Assembly (NCBI RefSeq): GCF_019925205.1
Contig: NC_083561.1
Coordinates: 9,981,217 to 10,045,216, forward strand
DNA: 64,000 nt
Origin: Metopolophium dirhodum
Lineage: Eukaryota; Arthropoda; Insecta; Hemiptera; Aphididae
Reading direction: 5' to 3'
Shown: piece after piece, positions 13,059-25,900 of the stretch
Layout: every line of letters begins with the position of its first letter
How positions within the stretch are numbered: position 1 is the stretch's first letter
Made by a program: the position numbers and the translations under genes
The notes under the pieces: generated by a model
Told to the model about the DNA's origin: nothing
The model's database searches: none
Seen by the model: the letters and a program-made list of their open reading frames with translations, nothing else

Positions 13059-13867
13059 ATCTTGGTTACACAGTACACAATACATAGGAAAAAATAAATA
13101 TTTGGTATAAAATGTCGTGATATTAAAATAAAATTTCTCAAGTTAACCAAATAGGACATAGGTACGTACTCGTTTGATTTCTACCAAAATCATTTTTATT
13201 TAAATCAGAAAAACCAAAAATCATGTTTAAAATCACCAATGCTCCTGTTGGTAGTTAAATAGTTAATATGTTTATCAGGTTATCTTAGCAGTGAGCATCA
13301 TTAGTATTTCTTATTTTGAGCTAAGAATAATTTTTCTAAATATATATATATATATATTGTAATATTACTTAAGAGTTAAGGTTGACTTAATACAATTTGA
13401 AATTGGCTAAACATATTCAATAATAATTGACCCTACATGCATACATTGTAAAAAACATTACATTGTTTTAAAATTCTGTTTCTTAATTATACAATTTACC
13501 CATCCATAAATCTATAACTATTATAAATAATTGAAAGTATTTGTTATTTACTTAAATAAAGTATGTACATGTAAATAAGTACCTACTGTAATTTATCACT
13601 TATTGTTATACTTACTCGATATAAGACACCCATTTTCTATAACTATATTTTGTGGACGGTTTAGTTTCTAGACCTATTTTGCCCGTTTAGTATAAAAAAA
13701 TATGTTACTAATATTGTATTCTAGTGTACGATTCCGATGAAAACAATAATAATATACATCATACATGTGCTCAAGTAATAAAAAAAACTCATCAACAACA
13801 ATAAGTTTGTAAAAATGTTTTTTACTCGCACTCCATCATGTAGCAGTTGTTTGGACTTAGAAAATCG

Positions 13868-13996
13868 TCATCTGACATTTAATTTTTGTACGTACGCTTG
13901 CAATGAGACACATCTCATATCGTAGAAGTACTGAAAATGGTAACCTCGTTTTAAATCCTTTAGTTTTTGGACTGTTCGTTTGCCCTCGTCTATAGT
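13868..13996 (-). CDS. TTC39: TTC39-like last coding exon and stop
   Basis: This exon is too short to show as an ORF. The acceptor is ttattttccaaacag|actata, phase 0, and TGA is at 13870-13868. The 42 residues are basic and end with HFQYFYDMRCVSLQAYVQKL, equivalent to the final TTC39 helix (..Y..E.R.HFR..AA..). I could not fix a poly(A) site, since no AATAAA occurs in the first 300 nt downstream. Confidence 0.82.
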   Translation of the reverse strand, partial: TIDEGKRTVQKLKDLKRGYHFQYFYDMRCVSLQAYVQKLNVR

Positions 13997-16900
13997 CTGT
14001 TTGGAAAATAAATAACACTTTCAGTTTTTAGAACCAATGCCTAGTAATATAAGTTATATAATTTAATATAAAGGTGATCACAAATTAACATAATAATATT
14101 ATCATTTATCGTATTATTTTGTATATGATATTTTAATTGATTTATTTTTTGCTTCTATATTTACGACGCATTGCAGCTGGACTATGCTATGTTAATAATA
14201 ATCGTATACATTTGGTTCGATTTCGGGACGTAATTATAGTAATTATTGAAATTTGTTTTAAGTTTATGTTTGTTGCCTGTTGAGTGTTGACCATTACAGT
14301 TTGACAATTATTTTCCATTATATAAAATAGAAATAAGTGGAAAAGAATAAAAAAACTAACATAGCATAAAATAGTAAAAATGAAAAGAAAATAATGTGTA
14401 TAAATTACTAGCCCACGCAGTGATCAAGTTTGTTCAAACCTAAGCATGAATGGATAATTTGGATTAAAACATAATTTACAAATAACCAATAAATATAATA
14501 TATAGAACATAGATACTTCATAAATATGCGCCTTCATTTTAAAAAATTGATACCTGACATTGGTTTTTATTATTACTAGAAATTCACGACGATATAATTT
14601 AACATTGTATACATTTATATATTACTATTTATTGGGAATACGCGATTAAATATAAATTCTAAAAAATTGTTCTATGTAGTATTGTCTGAAATCAAATATT
14701 CATGTGAACTTAAATCTTCATCTCATATTAAATCGAATAAACAAAATAATTTAATCGAATGAAAAATAAAATGTATGTTTGTTTTAAACAAATATTTTAG
14801 ACTGTTTTTTTTCAAAAAATAATTGCATAAAGAAATATATTAGAATATTTGATGTCTATAAATTGTACTCGCAGTGACAAAACACTAAAAAATAAATGAT
14901 TTTTCAGTAGTGGATAATCGATTAAGATCTTGTTTTTTTATGTTGTAATAAATTCCAGGATCTGTAATAATATGAGTTTGGAGCTCTACACAATTAAAGA
15001 TATATTAAAAAGGTACTAAAAATATAAATAAAACGGAATGCATAAAAAAACAATAACATTTCGTAGGTTAGATAGGTACAGTCCAATATAAATTAAATTA
15101 TTTTTGGATGATAAAGTATAGAATATAATAGGGATAAAAGCCATACGTTAAAAATCTCCTAGCTATAAATTATAGTAATCGGTACAAATATACCGTATTG
15201 CACGATAATTAAATTATTTTTGATTATAAAAACCTCGCTTACTTCGATGTGTCTGATCTGCTCGGCGGTAAGTTCATAAACTCCGTACACGTACAAGTGA
15301 TCACGCCGCTGGTTCCGGTCCATATTTTCGACTATTTCGATCAGGGAATGACAGTGGTCATCGACGAAACCCAAAACTCTGCGACAGACGATCGTCAGTA
15401 ATTGTTTTGTGTACCACATCGTGTTGTCGTCGTCTTCAGCTTCTTGGCAATCTGCCAATAACAATAAAAATAATTGTAATAATAGAAATGATAAAATAAT
15501 AACCACCAATCAAATAAATTCCATACGTAATAGTGCCGCCCCAGGCGTGGGCCTATGTCGTCTACCCCTAGAGCCGGGCCTGGGCCCAACTCAATAAATA
15601 TTAGCTAAATATTAAATTGAGAACCATAATATTAATCATCATTAATAAAGAAAAGCCCAAAGCGTTTCAAGTGTAGAGCTTTAAAACTTGATACAACAAA
15701 TAAAGTGCTAAAACGCGTTGTAAAGTTAGGTACTTAGATTAAAAAGTATAAAGGCGTATCGTTTAATAGTGTGTGCCTATTTTACTATCAAGTTTTATTC
15801 CGAAATAAACATTATACTTAAACAATAAAAACATGCGTTTAAAACAAATGTTTGCTTTGTGTTTTAGTTTATATAGACAGTTTATATTTTAACAAAATAA
15901 CTATATAAAAATTAAAGAAGTAATTTTGTAATTTTATAGCTAAATTAAAGCTTCATATCAAAGTAAATTAAAATATAAATAACTTGGTTGTTGTTATTTT
16001 TTGTTCGGGTCAGAATTCAAAAGACTCAGTTTTTATACACAATTTATTTGACCATTGAATCGTTTGATTCAAGTTCGAAGTATTAAAACTTAAAATTGTG
16101 TACTTTATATATTGTGATTCAGTATCAATATACATCATCTTCAATCAAAAAAAAAAATTAACTTTATAAATTCCAATAAAAATAGTATACAAATACGAAT
16201 TTGTGATAAACAAATAATATTATCTAATATATAAAATTCTCGAGTCACAATGTTAGTTACCATACTCCTCTGAAACGGCTTGACCGATTTTTATGAAATT
16301 TTATATGCATATTCAGTAGATCTGAGAATCAGCTACTATCTATTTTTCATACCCCTAAGTGATAAATGTTGTCCAGAAAAAAATAAAAATAAATAATAAT
16401 AGTGTATTATATATTGGTTGCTATTATAGTTAATCGGGCATGTTTGTAAGTTGTATTATTATTTTTTATCAATATATATACATATAAATGAATGTTTATG
16501 TGTAGATTAGACCTCTGGGTAGAAGATAGGCTAATTTAAAAAGGATTAAATTTGGTTTTTTTTTATTCATCGGATTCTAGTACGGTTAGGTTAGGATTTT
16601 GTATTAATTGATTATATTAATCCACCGTAGGTGGAATCAAGTAAAAACGACAAACTTGGTATAAACTTTGATACTTTAGAGTTAAATCATACACTTATGT
16701 AAAAACAGCACGGGGTCCGCGATCTACCTGCGGTAGATAGCCTACCTGATAATATACTGCTGTGAATCAGAATTTTTATTCCGGGCAACAGAAAAGTTAA
16801 GATAAATCTAGAACATCATACACCGAATATTAAATAACGCATGAACAAAGTTTGAGTCATATACAGTTTGTACATTTAACGGGTGACGAAGTGCACGGGA

Positions 16901-19900
16901 TCAGCTAGTAATATTATATTTACAATTAAAATGATAATGAATTTAAATAACATTTATTATAGTTGAAAGTACATTTTTGATATTTATTTACATTTGTAAA
17001 AATAAAAAAATAAGTTAATGTAAAAGAAAAATATATAGATAATTTATGAATGTCACTTATATTGTCTACGTATTTAAAAAACAATGTAAATTATATTTGG
17101 AAATACGTTTATAATATATGAATAAACGATGTCTTAACTCCTATAGTTGTACGGTGGGTCATAATGTTGTGTCCCACTGTGCCGCAAAGAGTTAAATAAT
17201 CAAAACGCATATAATATTATATTGTTGCGGACGAAAAACGCGGTGCTCACCCGATAGGACGGCGTGCAGAGCGTCCACCGGCCACTTGGCCACGCCGTAC
17301 TTGACGTACAGCACCTCGTAAGCGATCAGACGGCAGTGTCGCTGGCCGTCGCGGTGGTTGCAGTCGGCGTCGTCACCGCTCGAGGCCGCCGCCGTCCACC
17401 GCAGTGCTTCGGCCACTTTCCTCTCCTTGCTCTCCATAAAGCTGCACATCGTACCCGGACAAGCGTTCAACCTACTGCCGTTTACCGCTTCGTCGGCACG
17501 CTGTCTCATCAGCTCGGCCGTGGTTGAATCGCCCGCCGCGCCTGCGCACACTATATAAATACACACATACACACACACCCAGCGCCTCGTTATTAGTTCT
17601 TATGATTTTGTTTTGGGCATTATTTTACTAATGCTTGTCTTGATGGGTGGGGGAGGGGGGGTTCTTGATTCTTGATTAAAAGTTCAGATATTTTAGCGTA
17701 CCTCCCCCTAATTTTTTTTCGAATCGGGACTCAAAGGATGGTACTTTTTTAGAATTTTTTATAAAATTACAAAGTTAATATAAAAAAAAAACTGTTTAAA
17801 ATATGAGTGTAAATGTTAATATCTGATACAGTGATATAAATGATAATCATTTAATATTTGAATATAAGTTGATAAGTTAATGGCGGTTGTTATTTGTAGA
17901 TAGGTCTATAACATTGTAACCACGAACCATATAGACGTCGAGAATACAGTATTATAAGATAATATCTTATTATATAAGAATATTTGTCCTAAAAGACAAA
18001 AAGACAATTTTATGAATGAATTGTATTCTCGTTTATGAAATCCATCAAATAAAGATCAATAAAAAAAGTTTGTTCGCGATGTTAATTGTATTTTGGTAAT
18101 TATGTTGAAAGGTTATGGCATCTCCTGTGGTGACCACTTAGTCCTTACACGTTTCTTGATATAATTAGAATTTGGGACTGTTTTTAGATATTTTAGATAA
18201 CAATTAATATATTTTATAGATATATTATATAGCATATAGCCGAATAGGCATACATAATATATTACAAATAAGTAATTTAATTAAACTATTTTATACTATA
18301 TTTTACTATTGATCCATTTAAGATAATACCAGCATTACTTTAACTACCTGCAAAAGATTACCATTTATATTCTTTACCCACGCTTAATGCTTATGGTTGA
18401 AACTTTTAAAGTAGTATACTAAGTTATGACATTTTGTTGGTCTGTGGTATTGTGGTAATATGTTTGAGGCTTTGAGCTATTTGAGAGTATAATAAAGGGA
18501 GGCAATGATATACGTAATAATTAATAAGGTATATTAATTAGCTAGGGACGTACATTTTTTTTGTCATCTATAGTATCTCTACTATTTCTTTTTCAAGTCA
18601 AGCACTGTATTTTATCAAATATTTTCACGTATTAAAACGGAGACCGCCACTGTGACTGAATATATATATTACAGTGGGCTGTGACGTAACATTACTTTTG
18701 TATGATGTAATTGGGGATCAGTAAAAAATTTAACCCATGTCCAAAAAAATTGACGTTTTAAAGTATTTATAATGCCTTAAAAACCAAAAAAGGTCATAAT
18801 AGTGTGTGAAAAATAATTGTTAGTGAGACTCGAGCCCTCAATTTCAAAGGTCTATAGTGACGCATATATTTATATAGTTGTATCTATATTATCATGATAT
18901 ATCGACTCACAATCGCAACTATCGCATTTTATTATCATCGTGAGAATCCAGCCCACATGGCACCAATGATAAATAAATTTGTTTTCATCAAATTAAAATT
19001 TAAAATCACTTGTTATAAGTATAATATTTGCAAGAGATTATAAAAGTGTGAAACTGTACAGTACCTGCTACCTAAACAAAATCAAATATTTACGAAATAT
19101 TATCTACCAATTTTATAAATATACCTATACATATTATACTAGCTGTATTACCTGACTCTGCCTGGATAAATCGTAAATATGAATAAATGTAAGCAAATGG
19201 ATTTTACTTTTTAAAAGGTTCCGTATAATAAACAATTTGTTCTAAGTCTTCGGTAAAAACCAGACAGATGGCGCCACGGGTATAATCTTATTTCCCCATT
19301 CTATTTTCCGCGGCGTGAGTTTTATCAGTCGTATATAAAATAGCTTATGCTGATGGGGATCGACACCGATTCATTGATGTCTGTAGGTTTATCGAAATGA
19401 AGTCGGTAGTTAAGGAGATAACCCAGTCACCCCTACCTGGATCCATAGAAGTTCAATGGGTGTCCACGCCTACCCCAACAGTATTATTTTCCAAGTAGGA
19501 ATTTATATGCGTGACTAAGTTAGGTTAACATTTTTCAAGGCATTTTAAAAGTTATACTGAAAAATATATACATAGCTTCACATTTCCATTTCTTTATAAA
19601 TATATTATAGTATTATAGTTATCCAACATTATTAAAAATATATAATTAAAAATTTTCAGATATTTTTAACTTATAAATTATAAGATTTCTAAAGGTTTTT
19701 AAAATTACAAATGTGAGTAAATGCAGCTATAGCATATTTTACAAGGTGATTCTTGTTACAGTTAACAGTAAACACTCATTATCTCGAAAATCATTAACGT
19801 TTTTTTTTATGTAATCTGAAGTCTTTATAAAACAACATTTTTTACTATTTTTTGTCAGTATTAAAATATACCTAAGTATTCAACTTTTTTTGAATGAAAA

Positions 19901-22900
19901 CTTAAATTTTTAATTTAATACTCCGGAGCATAATATTTTTTTGAGAATTTTGATACATACAAATTGAATTTTGAACGACTAGTTAATTATAGTTATAAAA
20001 AAAACTTGCAGCATCAACCGTGCAGCATTGGTTATCAACAATATTATACAAAATAGTAAATTTGTTCTGTCTAGTACAATAGTCATAATAACATAATTTT
20101 GTTTTTTTGTTGAGGATGTTAAAATAAAAATATAATAAAATAGTATTTAGAAGATGATTAAGTGATATATAATATATTAGGTACCAATCAAAATGTATAC
20201 AAGTTGTCAACATTTGATATTCAAACGCTTATAAAAATAAAATAGTGCCAATGTATTTCAATATAATATTATATACTTCAATATCAACAAATAGCACACA
20301 AATAACCACAATATTTTTAAAATAATGTCATGGCTAGTAGATAGTAATATGGATATTTTGTGAAAATTTAAAGCCTACAGTTAGTAGAGTTAAAAAAAAA
20401 ACAACAAAATTGATTTTATTGAATACTAATTTTGCATACAAATCACCGTATGCCCTAAATTGTTTTTGTTTTTTCCCAGATTATTTTGTAATTAATTGTT
20501 TGTTAATTATTTGGAAATTTGATCTTACCAACTACGTCCAATTGGATATCAAAAACCGTCTTCAGGGCTGAAATTCATTTTTACATGCTCCTATAAAGTT
20601 GTAAGTCACAAAAAAAAGAAACAAATCGTTGAAAAACCAATAGGTACAATGAAAGAAGATTGTATAAAATAAAACTACAGAAGAAAAAGGATTAGTAAAT
20701 CGAAAATTGTTTAGTATATTAACCATCATTAATAGATTTGTTTCAATATAATATTTTAACTTGGAACATAATAATATATACTACATAACATATATATGTA
20801 TAATACTATAATCGATCTTTTGAACTTCTTATTTAGCTACCATAATAAAAACCGACCCGTCACCTGATTACGATAATAATCACAAATAAATTAAACGCTT
20901 AAAATTTTCAACGTGAATTTACAGCACTTCGTTTTATAACTTTATTACCACACCGTGTATCAACTATTTAGACGGGTACGATGGTATTCGCAACTCCAGG
21001 GAACGTAATTAACGCACAAGTTTTCAAATTATTCATTTAGATTTTATGTTTATATCAAATTAAGAACTTTGAAAACTTTTACGGATTTTTGTTGAATTTA
21101 AACTTCGTTGAAGTGCCTAAAATGCTTGGTATATTTTACAAATTATTTGCAAAATCTCTAATATACCACGGCTATATCCGGTATAGGGTTATATACGACC
21201 GACTTTCAAAATCAAATAATACACAAAATATTTTAATTTTGATAAAAAAATGTTTTGAAATATTCCGGATTTCGATACTTGTTTATATTTTTACGTGAAC
21301 AATGATTAAAGTATTATGAATTAAAATAGACTGAGTAAATGCTATTAATGTCGATTAACATTTTTTGAGTTTTTTCCTTCAAAATGAATAAAATTATTTC
21401 CTCAGCAAATATGGTGCAAACAAATCCTTTAATATTTGAAAACTTTAAAGCCCCGTTTAAGATTTTACCAGCTGTCTTTGTTTCCCTGACTCGAACGTAA
21501 CTCTATAAGCCCACCTCCGTATCATGAAATCCGAAAACAAAAAACTGAGAACTCGAGAATGCATCCCATTATACGAATCGATGGGAAAAGTTAAAAGTTC
21601 ATATTAAAATATTATATGATTAGACCATAAAAGGGAATAACTCTCAGATGTTTATTTCTTCATATCAACTGCATGCATTGTATTATCGGAATATTTTGAA
21701 TTTCCAACTAAGTACGCCATAGAACAAAATACAACACTGAATCCTAATAATTATTGTGAATAACTTTTATATACGATATACTAGTGGCATCCCACCACTA
21801 CTTAGATATTTTATAGTATAATATAGCACATCAGTATCTTTAGGATACTTATTTGTACTTTTTAGAATAGTATGCACTGTACAAAATAAATAACAGCATT
21901 CACCAAACTACAAACGGCAAAAAGATACACTATAAAATAAAATATTTATTTTTTTTAACTAAATAATAATTGGTTATGTTTTATATCATTATATATGAAA
22001 ACGTTTAGATGAATATAATTTTATCAAAACAAATAATGTTACATACCTACTGTTAATAATTATAATTTAAATATTATCGAATATTTTACTTACAAAGTTG
22101 CAACTTATAATAAATTTATAATTGTATGAAAAATTACCTAAAAATATGAAAAAAATACTATTGAAAATAGCACCTTAAAAAATACATCTGATTTGGTCGC
22201 TGGATTAAAGACTGTATATTTTAGATACAATTATAATATGATATTTTAAAAATATTTTCAATTTTCCAAGACAATAAGAATATGTTTTAGAATTTTAGTA
22301 CAGTAAGAAATTTTGAGAAATAATTGTTTATAAATGTAATAATTTGTTTTTACCTGTAGCCATAAAGTAATGATACTGCCTCATCCACACTTCTGCTACA
22401 CTTGCAAACTTTTTATACGCAGCCATCCAATCCAATCGAATTGCATACATGAACCCTAACTCGTGTAAACACATTGTTTTCATACTTACAAAAGAATTAT
22501 CAACTACAACTGTTGATCCAATCTCGTACGCTCGTATCGATCGTTCTAAATCACCCTACGATTATAAATTTACTGACACGGTCAATATTTAATGAAACGT
22601 CGATTAACTAAATATAGATATGATTATATGAATAGTTATGAAAAATTAAAGCCAGCGACTTCTTCTTAAGTTGTATAATATATATTATGTTAAGTTTACA
22701 CAGTTCTACAAACCTTTAGATAAAGCGATCGCCCAGTAAAGTATTGCAGAGATGTCGAGTTTTGGAATTCTTCAGGTGGATTACATACTAATTGTTCTGA
22801 TTCCTTGATGTAAGTTTCATTTTCTCGAGACTGGGGACCGTCGAACAAGTAATCTGTGTTTCCCATCATGTAATACCATGACAGGATCAACCTATAATAA

Positions 22901-25900
22901 ATAGGTACTTAGACAATCATACAGGTGCTTAAAAATAAGCAGAGACGTGTATCGTCTTCGGACTCTCTAAATAGGTATTTAGTAGTTAGTACCCATGTAT
23001 ATTACGTATATAGGATCATTTTTTAAGCACACACAACTTATTAATTGCTTAAATTATACATTTATATTCAAATTCTGATTTTTATTGAACTTAAAGACTA
23101 AAAGTTATAAAGTCTAGAACCATTTTTTTAAATATTTGTTTACACCATATAAGGACTTTCTACACGCGACTATATTATTATCAAGTTTATATTTGGATTT
23201 TACGAACCAAATATAATATAGAGTAACTATACGCACTACATTATAATATACAATTACAATACATTTTAAACCTTGGTCACATTATTGTGCATAGGTATAT
23301 TAATTTTTAGCTTTAAAAATAATCCTATTTGTAGATGGATTTTTTGTATTGTTATTGGACCCTCAATCTGCAGTATATAATAGGTTTCAAGTGTGTTATA
23401 TCTTTATAGAGGTGTAGGTTACTGTGATAATAATAAAAAAAATAATTTTATTGATAATTATAGAAAATTGAAAATGGAAAATGTCGATAAACAGCACAAA
23501 AAGAGTCAAAATGTTTTGAAAATTTGATCATGTATGGGAATTGATAAAATAAACATATTATGGTGTAAATTTCGTGTATCTACAGTTATTCGTTTTTGAA
23601 TTACTTACAACAAAATAAGAAAATCACTACTTGAGGAATCGAGTGAATATTCAATGTTGTAAAATTATAACTTCAAACGCTCATAAAAAATGTAATTTAA
23701 CTCTCTAGTAGAAATTTTTTTTTGATAAAGGTAGACAAACTTATGAGGAATCTTGTATTAGATTTTAAAATTTTCTGTATTCCTAACTCAAATTAATTTG
23801 CAAATTTTTGTGATTTTTATGTATTTTATCAAGATTTGAACTTAAAATTCTTATAAAAAATATCATGACTATGTATTTTTAATATTTTTCAACTGCCATT
23901 GTAACAATATATTAGAAGTTTTGTATTACATTTTCAAGCTTTTTGACCCAACGAATAAAATTTTATTGAAATTTATGGAAAAACAACCTACAAAAATTAA
24001 AAACTGAAAATATCCGTAAACAGCTCAAAATATTTTGAATAATTTATGGTGTATAGAAAATACTAATATAAATGTTCAGTGAAAAGGTCATGTATCTATA
24101 TATTATCTATGACTTGCACACTTTTTTTTTTATTTAAAAAAAAAATTACTGTGATATAGTTACCATGCCAACGGTGCGTGTACATCAGGCCCGTTTTTGG
24201 CAAACGCTAAAGCTTTTAAACCGGTTTGGCGGTTTCCACGAAAACCCAACATTCCGATTAGAGGGATAACCATTGGTGACATCAATGATAAAATCAAATT
24301 AAAAGCTCCATATCCTACACTGATCGCTGCCATCAATCTAACCACGTCCTTAGTCATCCCGTTTGACACACTATACGAAAAACAGCAAAAATTAACATGT
24401 ACTCAAGTATTATAATCATGATTACTTTAAAAATAAATTTTGCATTAAATTCATGATCATTTGATCGAAGTATACATTTTACGATGATACAAGTTAGGTA
24501 AACTAGTAAGAACTAAGGACCTAAAAGTAAATAGCATTATACTAGTGAAATTAGGTGGAACTATGGACGACTGACGAGTATTGTGTTTGAACAGAATACA
24601 GAGGACAATTCCTGTTATCGTGAATCAGACAATGTAAATTCTCATAAGAATTAATATAAGGAATTTTTAATTATTTAAAAACACTTTACCTACTTGTTAT
24701 ACGGTTTAACATTATTGTGGCTTTTGTTATTAATCAGTTAATTTGTTTTTAAAATAAATATGCAAATATAATTCATATAGTATTTTCAATAATCATCTGG
24801 TTTACGATAAAAGAATCACTGTTTATATTGTTTAATAATATTTATATATTATTATAAGTGTACCAATCTTGACGTAGCGTTACAAACGACGTGGTAGCCG
24901 AGCGATGCATACGACTTTCTACGTTTGACGTCGATGCCAACGAGGTGGCAGACGTGGATTGTCTGCGTTTCAAAACTGGCGGCCACCTCGGAGTGTTGTC
25001 GTCTGATGCGCACAGAAAAGTAAAAACAAATTAATACTTTTGAGTTAAGTCTCAAATGCCTATTGGTATTATATACGTATAGGTATAGGCAGTGTCAGCC
25101 TGGCACACAAAAGACTCATGGATCATTTTTTTTTAAGGGGCCCCATCATGAAATACAAAATTTACTTAACATTTTGGTGAAAATTTCTTTTTTCCCTTTA
25201 AAAATACACTATTTTAATTTTTCGAATTTTTAAGTATACCTAAAGATAATACATTCAAATTCTTGATATTTTTTATACTGCTATTGAATAGTGTCTTGTG
25301 GCTATATAAACTTCTATTTTCCATTGAGAATCTCCTTTTTTTACTGCAAATTATTTAGCAGATGATGTTCTTGTTAATGGAAATGTATCTAAATTTACAT
25401 TATTTTTTTTACTTTACTAAAAGTAAAAAAGAGGATTCCTATTTTAAAAACAGATGTTTGTATTGGAACAATATAGTCCTTAAATGGTATAAAAAATCTC
25501 AAGTATTCGAAAACCTTCAAGAGTATTTAGAAATTCTAAAAATCAGAATTTGAATATAATATTGTGTACAATTTAAATAAAAAAATAGGGCGAGCATGCT
25601 TAAAAAATCACTTCGTATAGTATTAACGCGAAGCCTAACGAGGGGAAACATTTGTTTAGTAATAAACTATGAAATTATTGAAATATTTGAAACGGTAAAT
25701 TAATAAATAATAATTATTAATTACACAGAAACGAAATTACGAAAACCAAAATTATATTTATATTACCTATAGAATTTTAACTTTGAAGACAAATCCATAA
25801 GCTATATGCATAATATTATTCAGATAAACTTTCAAAAGTAAATGTAAAATCTTCATCATTGTTTAATATTTAATTATATATATATAGGTATAAGTCAGGG

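Larger units (their letters stand above)
340..13867. other. Intergenic region downstream of the TTC39-like gene
   Basis: Apart from the listed mobile elements I see no gene. The ORFs here are 60-145 codons, AT-driven, and lack recognisable domains or flanking splice signals with coding-like composition. GC-richer patches at 720-850, 4560-4870 and 6370-6500 are not explained. The last has a donor-like cag|gtaatt at about 6496 on the plus strand. Confidence 0.5.

Noticed and set aside
15395..15597. Overlapping ORFs on both strands, some with MGPGPALG or similar starts
   Set aside because: They cover intron sequence and the start of the TTC39 exon in other frames.
17264..17558. Plus-strand ORFs over the TTC39 exon at 17251-17550
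   Set aside because: The minus strand has matching splice phases and family fit. The plus ORFs are shadows of GC-rich coding sequence.
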